Assembly: GCF_001044235.1 (NCBI RefSeq)
Contig: NZ_JYNL01000020.1
Location: 551,111-615,110 of the forward strand
Direction: 5' to 3'
Length of the DNA: 64,000 bases
Source of the DNA: Mycolicibacterium chlorophenolicum
GTDB lineage: Bacteria; Actinomycetota; Actinomycetes; Mycobacteriales; Mycobacteriaceae
In this document: in pieces, positions 44,743 through 53,387 of the stretch
Layout: the number at the start of each line of letters is the position of its first letter
Position numbering within the stretch: the first letter of the stretch is position 1
The notes under the pieces: model-generated
Database searches by the model: none
What the model was told of the DNA's origin: nothing
What the model saw: only the letters and a program-made list of their open reading frames with translations
Made by a program: the position numbers and the translations under genes

Positions 44743-45048
44743 CTACTCGGGCAGCCGCAGCTCGGGTTTGTCGACCTCTTCGATGTTGACGTCCTTGAAC
44801 GTGATGACCCGGACCTGCTTGACGAACCGGGCCGGACGGTACATGTCCCACACCCACGCATCGCCGAGGCGCAGCTCGAAATAGACCTCGCCCTCGGCGT
44901 TGCGCGGCACCATCTCGACGCTGTTGGCGAGGTAGAACCGCCGCTCCGTCTCCACGACGTAGCTGAACTGCCCGACGATGTCCTTGTATTCGCGGTAGAG
45001 CGAGAGCTCCATCTCGGTTTCGTACTTCTCGAGATCTTCGGCACTCAT
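44743..45048 (-). CDS. DUF2469 domain-containing protein
   Basis: 101 aa, highly conserved in actinobacteria beside rnhB (Rv2901c in M. tuberculosis). It starts [20 protein letters not shown] and is rich in aromatic residues ([20 protein letters not shown]). Function unknown. ATG 45048 overlaps the rnhB stop (ATGA), so it is translated with rnhB. Confidence 0.93.
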   Translation of the reverse strand: MSAEDLEKYETEMELSLYREYKDIVGQFSYVVETERRFYLANSVEMVPRNAEGEVYFELRLGDAWVWDMYRPARFVKQVRVITFKDVNIEEVDKPELRLPE

Positions 45049-45824
45049 CGGCTCAGCTGTCCTTCACGTAGTTCATAGATGTCAGAGTCTTCAGAGACTT
45101 CCGAGTCTTCAGTGCCCATGGGGCCCAGTGCCCTCATCTTCGCGTACTCGTCGTCGCCATGCTCCCCGGGTTCCCGGAAAACCAGCCGCCGCACATTGAT
45201 GAACGAATACCGGTGCTGACGCGACGGTCCGAGGCGGGCCAGGGCGGCGCTGTGCGCGCGGGTGCTGTAGCCCTTGTGCTCGGCGAACCCGTATCCGGGG
45301 TGCTCGTTGTCCATCGCCACCATCAGCCGGTCGCGACTCACCTTCGCCAGCACACTGGCTGCGGCGATGCACGCGGCCGCGGCGTCACCGCCGATCACCG
45401 GCAGCGACGGTGTCGGCAGCCCGGGCACCCGGAAACCGTCGGACAGCACGTAGCCGGGGCGGATCGGCAGCCCGGCGACGGCCCGCCGCATGCCCTCGAT
45501 GTTGGCCACGTGCACCCCGCGACGATCCACCTCCGCCGACGGGATGAACACCACGTGGTATGCCAGCGCGTAGCGTTTGATCAGCGGAAACAGTCGTTCC
45601 CGTTCCGCCTCCCCCAACTTCTTCGAGTCGTCGAGCGCGGCGAGGCTCTCCATCCGGTTCGGACCCAGCACGCACGCCGCGACCACCAGAGGCCCGGCAC
45701 ATGCTCCGCGGCCCACCTCGTCGACACCGGCGACCGGGCCCAGCCCAGCGCGATAGAGAGCGGATTCCAGCGTGCGCAGACCTGACGATCTGCGGATCAC
45801 CATCCTGGGAGGCCACGCCGGCAC
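45045..45824 (-). CDS. rnhB: Ribonuclease HII
   Basis: A 259-aa RNase HII that removes misincorporated ribonucleotides and RNA of RNA/DNA hybrids. Catalytic acids are in [13 protein letters not shown] (Asp-Glu), LDDSKKLGE and KVSRDRLM. The N-terminus is [23 protein letters not shown] 45824 follows GGAAGAG by 9 nt and is taken as start. Unusually, the C-terminus is an acidic tail ([18 protein letters not shown]) encoded by a direct repeat, GAGTCTTCAG at 45085 and 45103. It overlaps the DUF2469 start. Confidence 0.95.
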   Translation of the reverse strand: MPAWPPRMVIRRSSGLRTLESALYRAGLGPVAGVDEVGRGACAGPLVVAACVLGPNRMESLAALDDSKKLGEAERERLFPLIKRYALAYHVVFIPSAEVDRRGVHVANIEGMRRAVAGLPIRPGYVLSDGFRVPGLPTPSLPVIGGDAAAACIAAASVLAKVSRDRLMVAMDNEHPGYGFAEHKGYSTRAHSAALARLGPSRQHRYSFINVRRLVFREPGEHGDDEYAKMRALGPMGTEDSEVSEDSDIYELREGQLSR

Positions 45825-45841
45825 CTGTGTGGGCTCTTCCG

Positions 45842-46681
45842 TTAGCTCTGCGGGTCCACCGAGCTCACGCCGCCCCACCGCGACGGCGGCCAGGCGATGA
45901 AGCGGGCCTTGCCGATGACGTTGTCCACCGGGATGGTGCCGGCGACCGCGTCGCCGGTGCAGATCAGGCCCCGTTGCACGTCGGCGGGCAGGTTCGAGCA
46001 GTGCGCCCGCGAATCGGCCGAGTGGGTGCGGTTGTCGCCCATCACCCACAGCCGGCCTTCGGGCACGGTGACCGGGCCGAACTCGTTGCCGAGGCACGGG
46101 TAGACCGCCGGGTCCGCGTTCATCGTGTTCGGATCGAGGTAGGGCTCTTTCAGGGGCTTGCCGTCGACGGTCAATCCGGTCGGCACGCGGCATTCGACGG
46201 TCTGTCCGCCGACCGCGATGACGCGTTTGACCAGGTCGTTCTCGTCGGGAGGAACGAAGCCGACGAACGAGAGCGCGTTCTGCACCGCCCGGACCGCGGG
46301 ATTGTCGGAACGGATCGACTTGTAGCCGATGCTCCAGTTCGGCGGACCCTTGAACACGATCACGTCGCCGGGCTCGGGCTGGGAGAACCGGTAGGTGAGC
46401 TTGTCGACCATGATCCGGTCGCCCACGCATCCGTTGCACCCGTGCAGGGTCGGTTCCATCGACTCGGACGGGATCAGGTACGGCCGCGCGATGAACGTCA
46501 GCATCACGTAGTAGAGGACCACCGCGACGGTGACCAGGATCGCGGCCTCGCGCAATGCGCCGCGCTTCTTCTTCTCCGGCTGGTCCTCGTCGGCGGGCGA
46601 CGGGTCGGCGGGCTGCGGCGATTCGAGCGTCTGCTCCGCCGACGGATCGTCGGTGTCGGGGGTGTCCCTCGGTCCGGTCAC
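45842..46681 (-). CDS. lepB: Signal peptidase I
   Basis: A 279-aa membrane serine peptidase. A polar N-terminus of about 60 residues rich in Pro and acidic residues precedes one membrane helix ([18 protein letters not shown]). Catalytic Ser is in [11 protein letters not shown] and catalytic Lys in [23 protein letters not shown] is box E. It cleaves signal peptides of secreted proteins outside the membrane. GTG 46681 starts it; an upstream frame up to 46804 overlaps rplS and is not used. It lies 49 nt after rplS. Confidence 0.95.
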   Translation of the reverse strand: MTGPRDTPDTDDPSAEQTLESPQPADPSPADEDQPEKKKRGALREAAILVTVAVVLYYVMLTFIARPYLIPSESMEPTLHGCNGCVGDRIMVDKLTYRFSQPEPGDVIVFKGPPNWSIGYKSIRSDNPAVRAVQNALSFVGFVPPDENDLVKRVIAVGGQTVECRVPTGLTVDGKPLKEPYLDPNTMNADPAVYPCLGNEFGPVTVPEGRLWVMGDNRTHSADSRAHCSNLPADVQRGLICTGDAVAGTIPVDNVIGKARFIAWPPSRWGGVSSVDPQS

Positions 46682-46730
46682 GGGATCAGCGTAGTCAGCG
46701 CCGCGCCGAACCCGGTCCGCAGAAGCGGGG

Positions 46731-47072
46731 TCAGCGCTTCTCCTTGATCTTCGCCTTCTTGCCGCGCAGCTCGCGCAGGTAGTACAGCTTCGCGCGGCGC
46801 ACATCGCCGCGGGTGACGACGTCGATGTGGTCGATGTTGGGCGAGTGCACCGGGAACGTGCGCTCGACGCCGACGCCGTAGCTCTCCTTGCGGACGGTGA
46901 ACGTCTCGCGGATGCCGCCGCCCTGGCGGCGGATCACGACGCCCTTGAAGACCTGGATGCGCTCCTTGGAGCCCTCGATGACCTTCACGTGGACGTTGAC
47001 GGTGTCACCGGGACCGAAGTCCGGGACGTCGTCACGCAACGACGTCTGGTCGACGAAATCCAGGGTGTTCAT
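46731..47072 (-). CDS. rplS: 50S ribosomal protein L19
   Basis: A 113-aa L19 with the usual core [32 protein letters not shown] and [18 protein letters not shown]. It sits at the subunit interface. First gene of the leftward rplS-lepB-rnhB-DUF2469 group. Its promoter region carries TCTGGCACAAT, also found upstream of rpsP. Confidence 0.98.
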   Translation of the reverse strand: MNTLDFVDQTSLRDDVPDFGPGDTVNVHVKVIEGSKERIQVFKGVVIRRQGGGIRETFTVRKESYGVGVERTFPVHSPNIDHIDVVTRGDVRRAKLYYLRELRGKKAKIKEKR

Positions 47073-47399
47073 CGCTCACACTTCCTCGGTGTCGGCGGCT
47101 GCTGGCGGCGTCGGGGGTGACGCGCGCAGAGCCGATGGTGTTTCGGGCGTCTGGGGCGGGTCGTGCAGCGGAGCGGCAGTTCCCTGCCGTGCACAGACAA
47201 CTGCCCAATTGTGCCAGACGGGACCCGGATCTCTGAAATCGGCGTCGGGGCCGGTGGCAATCCCCTGACGCCGCCCTGACGCCGCCCTCCCAACCGGCGC
47301 ACACCGGGTACACAGCCGTTACCCTGGTCGCACGGACGCGCCAGGGCAGCGCCCGTTTCTTGCACCAGGGCAGGCTCACACACTCGGGAGGGACGAGCG
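47073..47399. other. 327-bp divergent intergenic region between rplS and the lipoprotein genes
   Basis: No gene. It holds the probable rplS promoter (47208-47218), a short hairpin CGGCAG-TTCC-CTGCCG at 47174-47189 in the rplS leader, and two head-to-tail copies of CCCTGACGCCG at 47263-47284. GGGAGGG sits just before the lipoprotein ATG. Confidence 0.55.
47208..47218 (-). promoter_or_regulatory. Shared promoter element TCTGGCACAAT upstream of rplS
   Basis: On the minus strand TCTGGCACAAT lies about 136 nt before the rplS ATG. The identical 11-mer occurs upstream of rpsP (51378-51388). CACAAT could serve as an extended -10 hexamer (TGGCACAAT). Both genes are ribosomal, which suggests shared control. 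Confidence 0.5.
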
Positions 47400-48341
47400 A
47401 TGCGATCGCGGCCGTGGCGGCTGGTCAGGACCACCGCTGCCCTCAGCCTTGCCACCGTGGCCCTGGGCGGCTGCGAGGCCCAGGTGTACGGCGCGCCGCC
47501 GAACCCGGACGGGCCGCAGCTCACCGTGGTCGCCCCGCTGGGCACCGCGGCGCCCCTGCCCGACCAGCCGCCCGACCAGCCGTCGGCCTCCTTCCTCGGC
47601 CTGGCCGACCGCGAACGCCAGGCCACCGCGGCGGCCGCCGACGAAGGGGCCGACATCACCGCGGCGGTGCTCGACCGCAACACCGGCGAACTCGTCACCA
47701 ACGGTGACGTCCGCACCATCGCGATCGCGTCGGTGGTGAAGCTGTTCATCGCCGACGACCTGCTGCTGCAGGTCGCGAAGGGCCAGACGACGCTGTCGCC
47801 GGACGACCGCAAAATGCTCGACGTCATGCTGCGGTCCTCCGATGACAGTGCGGCCGAGGTCTTCTGGAACCGCAGCGGTGGCAGCGCGATCATCAACCGG
47901 GTGGTGGGCCGCTACGGCCTGACCGCGACCCGGCCGCCGAGCAACGGACGCTGGTTCAACACGATCAGCACCGTCACCGATCTGGTGCGGTACTACGACA
48001 AGCTGCTGGCGGGCACCGGCGGGCTGCCCGGCGAGCAGGCGAGCATCATCCTGTCGAATCTGGCGGCCTCCACGCCCACCGCACCCGACGGCATGGTGCC
48101 CGGCGGGGTGTACCCGCAGCGGTTCGGCATCCCCGAGGGCCTTCCCGGCGATCCGGTCGCGGTCAAGCAGGGCTGGATGTGCTGCGTCGGCTCCGACTGG
48201 ATGCACTTGTCCACCGGCGTCGTCGGCCCCGATCGCCGCTATGTGATGGCGATTGCGTCGATGCAGCCCACCGACGCCGCCACCGCCCGCAAGACGATCA
48301 CCGACGCTGTGCGCGCGATGTTCCCGGACGGGCGGATCTGA
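47400..48341 (+). CDS. Lipoprotein with serine beta-lactamase/transpeptidase-like fold (LppW-like)
   Basis: A 313-aa lipoprotein: signal peptide with lipobox VALGGC, a Pro-rich linker, then a class A beta-lactamase-like domain. SxxK is SVVK (Ser111). The second-motif equivalent is SSDDSA rather than SDN, and the KTG equivalent reads AVKQGW, so beta-lactam hydrolysis is doubtful. By position it corresponds to M. tuberculosis lppW (Rv2905). The GGGAGGG site precedes the ATG. Its stop overlaps the paralogous next gene by one base (TGATG). Confidence 0.85.
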   Translation: MRSRPWRLVRTTAALSLATVALGGCEAQVYGAPPNPDGPQLTVVAPLGTAAPLPDQPPDQPSASFLGLADRERQATAAAADEGADITAAVLDRNTGELVTNGDVRTIAIASVVKLFIADDLLLQVAKGQTTLSPDDRKMLDVMLRSSDDSAAEVFWNRSGGSAIINRVVGRYGLTATRPPSNGRWFNTISTVTDLVRYYDKLLAGTGGLPGEQASIILSNLAASTPTAPDGMVPGGVYPQRFGIPEGLPGDPVAVKQGWMCCVGSDWMHLSTGVVGPDRRYVMAIASMQPTDAATARKTITDAVRAMFPDGRI

Positions 48342-49261
48342 TGGCAGTGCGCCCGACGGCCCGGCTGGCTGCCGCTCTGTGCGCGGCGCTGCTGATGGCG
48401 GGCTGCGACGCGCCGCCCTCCGAGCCGGCGCCGCCTCCCCCTCCCGTTCCGCAGTCGTCGGCCGTCGCCCCGCAGAGCAATGCGGTGCCACTGCCCGCCG
48501 CCCCGCCCGGTCCGCCCGGCCCGGGGTTCGCGGGCCTCGACGCCCGGGTGCGGCAGGCGACCGCGGACGCGGCGGACTCCGGGGCCGACATCAAGGCCGT
48601 GGTGATGGACCGCACCACCGGTCTGACCGTGTCCAACGGCGACAACCGGCCTTTCCCGATCGCCTCGGTGGTGAAGCTGTTCATCGCCGACGACCTGCTG
48701 CTGCAGGTGGCCCAGGGCACGACCCAACTGTCTCCGGCCGACCGCAGATCGCTGGAGGTGATGCTGCGGTCCTCCGATGACAGTGCGGCGCAGAACTTCT
48801 GGGACCGCAGCGGCGGCAACGCGATCATCAGCCGCGTGAAGGCGCGCTACGGGCTGACGGGCACGACGGCGCCCTACAACGGGCACTGGGACGTCACGCA
48901 GAGCACGGCAAGCGATCTGGTCCGCTACTACGACATGCTGCTCGACGGCAGCGGCGGACTGCCGCCCGAGCAGGCCGACGTGATCATCAGCAATCTGGCG
49001 CAGTCCACGCCGACGGGCACCGACGGGTATCCGCAGCGGTTCGGCATTCCCGACGGACTCTATGCCGAGCCGGTCGCGGTCAAGCAGGGCTGGTTCTGCT
49101 GCTGGAACGGCGGCAACCAGCTGCACGTGACCACGGGCGTGATCGGCGCCGATCACCGCTACGTGATGGCCGCCGGCTCGCTCGACCCCACCAGCGAAGC
49201 GGCCGCCCGTGAGGATCTGACCCAGTTCGTCAAGACGACGTTCCCCGGCGGGACGATCTAG
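48341..49261 (+). CDS. Tandem paralogue: lipoprotein with serine beta-lactamase-like fold
   Basis: A 306-aa lipoprotein (lipobox LLMAGC) with the same layout as its upstream neighbour: Pro-rich linker, [32 protein letters not shown] and VAVKQGW, and C-terminal [14 protein letters not shown]. The two are clearly duplicates, translated from one message through a TGATG overlap. Neither carries the canonical SDN or KTG. Possible cell-wall-binding or sensing proteins. Its TAG stop shares CTAG with the convergent trmD stop. Confidence 0.85.
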   Translation: MAVRPTARLAAALCAALLMAGCDAPPSEPAPPPPPVPQSSAVAPQSNAVPLPAAPPGPPGPGFAGLDARVRQATADAADSGADIKAVVMDRTTGLTVSNGDNRPFPIASVVKLFIADDLLLQVAQGTTQLSPADRRSLEVMLRSSDDSAAQNFWDRSGGNAIISRVKARYGLTGTTAPYNGHWDVTQSTASDLVRYYDMLLDGSGGLPPEQADVIISNLAQSTPTGTDGYPQRFGIPDGLYAEPVAVKQGWFCCWNGGNQLHVTTGVIGADHRYVMAAGSLDPTSEAAAREDLTQFVKTTFPGGTI

Positions 49262-49953
49262 GCGTCCGGGGGCAGCAGGTCGGGACGCCGCTCCCGGGTG
49301 CGCGCGAGACTCTGCTCGCGCCGCCAGGCCTCGATGCGGGCGTGGTCACCGGAGAGCAGAACCGGGGGCACGTCCAGGTCCCGCCACGTGGCGGGGCGGG
49401 TGTAGCTGGGCCCCTCCAGCAGTCCCCCGACCGACGCGGAGTGCGAATCGTCTTGGTGTGACGCGGGATTGCCGAGCACGTCGGGCAGCAGCCGCAGCAC
49501 CGCCTCGATCATCACCACGGCTGCGGATTCGCCGCCGGGCAGCACATAGTCCCCGATCGAGACCTCCTCGACGCGCATCCGCCGCGCCGCGTCGTCGATA
49601 ACGCGCTGGTCGATACCCTCGTACCGGCCGCAGGCGAAGACCAGATGCGCCTCGCCGGTCCAGCGCTGCGCGGCCGCCTGGGTGAAGAGCCGTCCCGCCG
49701 GCGTCGGTACCACGAGAAGGGTTTCCGGCGAACAGATCTCGTCGAGCGCCTCGCCCCACACCGGCGCCTTCATCACCATGCCCGGGCCACCGCCGTACGG
49801 CGAGTCGTCGACGGAGCGGTGCACGTCGTGGGTCCACCGGCGCAGGTCGTGCACGGCGAGCTCCACGATGCCCGTCTCGATCGCCTTGCCGGGCAACGAC
49901 TGTCGCAGCGGATCGAGGAACTGCGGGAAGATCGAGACGACGTCTATACGCAT
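49258..49953 (-). CDS. trmD: tRNA (guanine37-N1)-methyltransferase
   Basis: A 231-aa SPOUT-class methylase. The trefoil-knot signatures are [27 protein letters not shown] and [20 protein letters not shown]. It methylates G37 of tRNAs reading CNN codons and prevents +1 frameshifting. Normal length. Last gene of the leftward rpsP-KH-rimM-trmD operon, ending at a shared CTAG with the convergent lipoprotein gene. Confidence 0.98.
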   Translation of the reverse strand: MRIDVVSIFPQFLDPLRQSLPGKAIETGIVELAVHDLRRWTHDVHRSVDDSPYGGGPGMVMKAPVWGEALDEICSPETLLVVPTPAGRLFTQAAAQRWTGEAHLVFACGRYEGIDQRVIDDAARRMRVEEVSIGDYVLPGGESAAVVMIEAVLRLLPDVLGNPASHQDDSHSASVGGLLEGPSYTRPATWRDLDVPPVLLSGDHARIEAWRREQSLARTRERRPDLLPPDA

Positions 49954-49966
49954 GGCGGTGCGCCGC

Positions 49967-50491
49967 TCAGCCGTCCAGGTCCAGCAGACCCTCGGGCGGA
50001 TCGATCACGATGGCGCCGTCGGCCAGCGACACCGAGACCACGATGGCGGACACGAACGGCACCAACACCTCCGCGCCGTCAGCACGCTTGATGGCCAGCA
50101 GTTCGCCTGCCGCGGTGTGCAGCACCTCGGCGACGGTCCCGATTCCCGCGCCGTCGACCGTGGAGACCTGCAGCCCCTCGAGCTGATGGTCGTAGTACTC
50201 GTCGGGATCCTCGATCGGCGGAAGCTCGGCGGCGTCGATGAGAAACAACGTGCCGCGCAGTCCGTCGGCGGTGTCGCGGTCGGCGACTCCCTGCAACCGC
50301 ATCAGCAGCCTGCCGCCGTGGGCGCGCACCGACTCGACGACGAACTCACGTTCGGTTCCACCGCGCGACGGCCGGCCGCGCAACACCACACCGGGGGCGA
50401 ACCGGCCCTCGGGGTCGTCGGTGCGTACGTCGACGGCGACCTCGCCGGTGACGCCGTGCGCCTTGACGACGCGACCGACCACCAGGTCCAT
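49967..50491 (-). CDS. rimM: Ribosome maturation factor RimM
   Basis: A 174-aa RimM: N-terminal domain [20 protein letters not shown] and PRC-barrel [35 protein letters not shown]. It binds S19 during 30S head assembly. Its ATG directly follows the KH-protein TAG (TAGATG). It precedes trmD by 13 nt. Confidence 0.96.
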   Translation of the reverse strand: MDLVVGRVVKAHGVTGEVAVDVRTDDPEGRFAPGVVLRGRPSRGGTEREFVVESVRAHGGRLLMRLQGVADRDTADGLRGTLFLIDAAELPPIEDPDEYYDHQLEGLQVSTVDGAGIGTVAEVLHTAAGELLAIKRADGAEVLVPFVSAIVVSVSLADGAIVIDPPEGLLDLDG

Positions 50492-50734
50492 CTACTGGTC
50501 GGTGTCCACCACGTCGACGCGGATACCGCGGCCGCCGATCCCCGCCACCAGGGTGCGCAGCGCGGTCGCGGTGCGGCCGCCCCGACCGATCACCTTGCCC
50601 AGGTCATCGGGATGGACGTGCACCTCGACCGTGCGGCCGCGGCGGTTGGTCACCATGTCGACGCGGACATCATCGGGATTGTCGACGATGCCGCGGACCA
50701 GATGCTCGACAGCGTCGACGACGACTGTGCTCAC
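50492..50734 (-). CDS. khpA: KH-domain RNA-binding protein (KhpA)
   Basis: An 80-aa single KH domain: VHPDDLGKVIGRGGRTATAL contains the GxxG-type loop (GRGG). It lies between rpsP and rimM, as in most Gram-positive bacteria (Rv2908c position). KhpA dimerises and, with KhpB, binds many RNAs. GTG start, 5 nt after rpsP. Confidence 0.93.
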   Translation of the reverse strand: MSTVVVDAVEHLVRGIVDNPDDVRVDMVTNRRGRTVEVHVHPDDLGKVIGRGGRTATALRTLVAGIGGRGIRVDVVDTDQ

Positions 50735-50739
50735 GGACG

Positions 50740-51255
50740 TCAGCTCTCAGTGGCGCCGGCGACGGTCGCGTCGGCACCTTCGGCAGCCGGCTCCGACGCG
50801 TCCTTGGCGCCCGACGGATCAGCCGTCGCCTCGACGTCGGTGGCCTCCTCGGCCTTCTTCGCTGCCGGGGCCTTCTTCTTCTTGGGCTGCGTGGCCTCGC
50901 CGGACGGACCGCCGTCGGCCTCGGCCAGCGCCGCGTTGAACAGGTCCAGCTTGGACGGCTTGGGCTCCTTGACCTTCAGCGTGCCCTCGGCACCCGGCAG
51001 GCCCTTGAACTTCTGCCAGTCACCGGTGATCTTGAGCAGCTGCAGCACGGGCTCGGTCGGCTGGGCGCCCACACCCAGCCAGTACTGGGCGCGCTCGGAG
51101 TCGATCTCGATGAGGCTCGGCTCTTCCTTCGGGTGGTACCGGCCGATGACCTCGATGGAGCGACCGTCGCGGCGGGTGCGCGAGTCGGCGACAGCGATGC
51201 GGTACTGGGGATTGCGGATCTTGCCCAGACGGGTCAGCTTGATCTTGACAGCCAT
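50740..51255 (-). CDS. rpsP: 30S ribosomal protein S16 with a long C-terminal tail
   Basis: A 171-aa S16. Residues 1-90 are the core ([39 protein letters not shown]). The remaining 80 residues are an Ala/Lys/Glu-rich actinobacterial extension ([20 protein letters not shown]), disordered. First gene of the rpsP-khpA-rimM-trmD operon. TCTGGCACAAT lies about 125 nt upstream. Confidence 0.97.
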   Translation of the reverse strand: MAVKIKLTRLGKIRNPQYRIAVADSRTRRDGRSIEVIGRYHPKEEPSLIEIDSERAQYWLGVGAQPTEPVLQLLKITGDWQKFKGLPGAEGTLKVKEPKPSKLDLFNAALAEADGGPSGEATQPKKKKAPAAKKAEEATDVEATADPSGAKDASEPAAEGADATVAGATES

Positions 51256-51377
51256 GAACTACTACTCCTGTTGCGTTGCCACGCTGCAATTCGGCGATGC
51301 GGGCGGATTGCCCGATCCGGTTTTGCCTTACGTGTGTGACCGCCGCGGGGCCGGAGTCCCAGGGCAGACAGCCGCCC

Positions 51378-51388
51378 ATTGTGCCAGA
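51378..51388 (-). promoter_or_regulatory. Shared promoter element TCTGGCACAAT upstream of rpsP
   Basis: Minus-strand TCTGGCACAAT, identical to the rplS element at 47208-47218, about 125 nt before the rpsP ATG. It lies between rpsP and the divergent SnoaL-like gene (start 51428). Confidence 0.5.
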
Positions 51389-51427
51389 GCCCTGGCCGCG
51401 GACAGAAATCCGTGCGACGTTCTCACC

Positions 51428-51919
51428 ATGGACGACGTGACGGCGCTGCTCGAGATCGAGTCACTCAAACAGCTCAAGGCCCGGTACTGCCGCCACCTCG
51501 ACACCAAGGACTGGCCGGCCTGGCGGTCGCTGTTCGCCGACGACTTCCACAGCGACACCTCGCAGGCGGGCGGCAAGGTGATCGTCGGCGCCGACGACTT
51601 CGTCGCCTTCACCCGCGCCAGCCTGGGCGATCGCGCCACCGTGCACCAGGTGCACGCCCCCGAACTGGAGCTGACCTCGGCCACCACGGCGCGCGGCATC
51701 TGGGCGCTGGAGGACGTCGTGCGGCTGGCGCCGGGGATCAACCTGCGCGGGTACGGGCACTACCGCGAGACCTACGAGAAGGTCGACGGCCGCTGGGTGA
51801 TCACCGCGTCCACGCTGACCCGGCTGCGCGAGGACGTCTTCAACCTCGCGGTCTCGGTGTACCTGTCCGACCGGGTCAAGAGGGTCGCCGCGGCGGTGGG
51901 CCGGCGGCTGGCGCGCTGA
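51428..51919 (+). CDS. Nuclear transport factor 2/SnoaL-like fold protein
   Basis: A 163-aa cone-fold protein: LLEIESLKQLKARYCRHLDT, DWPAWRSLFADDF and GYGHYRETYEKVDGRWVITA are typical of SnoaL_4-like enzymes. The family holds dehydratases, isomerases and cyclases; the catalytic residues vary and none can be set here. It faces the similar gene at 51925, their stops 5 nt apart. Corresponds roughly to Rv2910c in position. Start at ATG 51428; a longer upstream frame is shadow. Confidence 0.85.
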   Translation: MDDVTALLEIESLKQLKARYCRHLDTKDWPAWRSLFADDFHSDTSQAGGKVIVGADDFVAFTRASLGDRATVHQVHAPELELTSATTARGIWALEDVVRLAPGINLRGYGHYRETYEKVDGRWVITASTLTRLREDVFNLAVSVYLSDRVKRVAAAVGRRLAR

Positions 51920-51924
51920 CTTCG

Positions 51925-52344
51925 TCAGAGCAGCTTGTCGAAGCACTTCTCCTCGACCCGCTTGCTCATCCGCCACCCCTGTTCGGTGCGGACGAACTCG
52001 TCGACGTACCAGATGCCGACGAAATAGATCTGGGCCGCCTCGCCGCCCATCACCATCGGGTTGAAACAGATCGCGCGCGACGTCGCGGTGTCGCCGGAGA
52101 TACGGATGTCGACGTTTCCGAGCATGTGGTAGTAGGCCGGGAAGTTGGGCAGCACGTCCTTCAGCCAGGCCTTGACCTCGGGGAACCGCCCTTCGATACC
52201 GCCGGTGACGCTGTAGTCGATGTAGGCGTCCGGGGTGAACACCGCGTCGAGGTCGTCGAAGCGCTTCTGGTCGATCGCGGTGGAGTAGTCGATCAGCAGC
52301 TGCTGGATCTCCAGCCGGTCGGAGATCTGCTCGAGGCTCAACAT
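51925..52344 (-). CDS. Nuclear transport factor 2/SnoaL-like fold protein
   Basis: About 139 aa (GTG at 52359 would add five residues). ISDRLEIQQLLIDYSTAIDQ and DDLDAVFTPDAYIDYS match the SnoaL-like helix-strand start, and the strand GWRMSKRVEEKCF ends it. It is a cousin of the convergent gene at 51428 rather than a recent copy. Substrate unknown. Starts back-to-back with dacB-like gene 52390, so they share a promoter region of about 45 bp. Confidence 0.82.
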   Translation of the reverse strand: MLSLEQISDRLEIQQLLIDYSTAIDQKRFDDLDAVFTPDAYIDYSVTGGIEGRFPEVKAWLKDVLPNFPAYYHMLGNVDIRISGDTATSRAICFNPMVMGGEAAQIYFVGIWYVDEFVRTEQGWRMSKRVEEKCFDKLL

Positions 52345-52389
52345 TCCTCGATTGAACACGATCGCTGGCCGCCGTTAGGCTCAGCCGTC

Positions 52390-53274
52390 ATGACGAGGCT
52401 TCTCGCAGTGTGGGCGGCGACGCTGTGTCTGGTCGCGGGACCGGCCATGCCCCACGCCGCCGCGGTTCCCGTGTCCGGGATCAGCCAGCCCGCCGGCAGC
52501 GTTCCGATTCCCGAGGGTCCGGCCGAGGCGTGGATCCTGGCCGACATGGACACCGGCGCGGTGCTGGCGGGCCGCAACGAGAACGCGCGGTTCGCCCCGG
52601 CGAGCACCATCAAGGTGCTGCTGGCGCTGACCGTTCTCGACGAACTCCCCCTCGACGCCACGGTCGTGGCCAACGAGGCCGACACCCGGGTGGAGTGCAA
52701 CTGCGCCGGCGTCACCCCGGGCATGACCTACACCGCCCGCCAGCTGCTCGAGGCGCTGCTGCTGGTGTCGGGCAACGACGCCGCCAACACGCTGGCCACG
52801 ATGCTGGGCGGCCGGGAGGCCGCCGCCGCCAAGATGAACGCGAAGGCCGCCTCCGTGGGCGCGCTCGGCACGACCGCGGGATCGCCCTCGGGCATCGACG
52901 GGCCCGGCATCGACATCTGGTCCACCCCGCACGATCTGGCGGTGATCTTCCGGGCCGCGATGGCCAATCCGGTGTTCGCCCAGATCACCGCGCAACCCAC
53001 GGCGGTGTTCCCGACCCGGGCCGGTGACGTCGTGCTGGTGAATCAGGACGAACTGCTGCACCGCTACCCCGGCACGTTCGGCGGCAAGACCGGATACACC
53101 GATCTCGCGCAGAAGACGTTCGTCGGCGGCGCCGAGCGCGGCGGCCGGCACCTGGTGGTGGCGCTGATGCACGGTCTGGTCCGAGAGGGCGGTCCGACGT
53201 ACTGGGATCAGGCCGCCGCCCTGCTGGACTGGGGCTTCGCGCTGGGCCCCAACACCGGCGTCAGCGCGCTCTGA
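52390..53274 (+). CDS. D-alanyl-D-alanine carboxypeptidase (DacB2-like, PBP)
   Basis: A 294-aa secreted peptidase: signal peptide (MTRLLAVWAATLCLVAGPAM, then PHAAA), and the three PBP motifs STIK (SxxK), SGN (SxN) and KTG in GGKTGYTDLAQKTF. It trims the terminal D-Ala from peptidoglycan stem peptides. No C-terminal amphipathic anchor is evident. Position corresponds to dacB2 (Rv2911). A clear paralogue follows at 53388 after an inverted repeat. Confidence 0.92.
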   Translation: MTRLLAVWAATLCLVAGPAMPHAAAVPVSGISQPAGSVPIPEGPAEAWILADMDTGAVLAGRNENARFAPASTIKVLLALTVLDELPLDATVVANEADTRVECNCAGVTPGMTYTARQLLEALLLVSGNDAANTLATMLGGREAAAAKMNAKAASVGALGTTAGSPSGIDGPGIDIWSTPHDLAVIFRAAMANPVFAQITAQPTAVFPTRAGDVVLVNQDELLHRYPGTFGGKTGYTDLAQKTFVGGAERGGRHLVVALMHGLVREGGPTYWDQAAALLDWGFALGPNTGVSAL

Positions 53275-53328
53275 GCGATTTCGGCGTGCTCGTCGGCGCT
53301 CATCGACGGAAACCACGCCGAAATCGCT
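53274..53328. repeat. 15-bp perfect inverted repeat, hairpin-forming element between dacB paralogues
   Basis: AGCGATTTCGGCGTG (53274-53288) and CACGCCGAAATCGCT (53314-53328) are exact inverted copies with a 25-nt centre that itself has CGTCG ... CGACG (53291-53308). It starts at the dacB stop codon's last base. It may act as a terminator, a dispersed palindromic element or a protein site. Confidence 0.75.
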
Positions 53329-53387
53329 ACCGGATGGAGACCTGATCGCGCGCGGGGCGAGTCCTCGCCCGACTAGCGTCGCGACCC

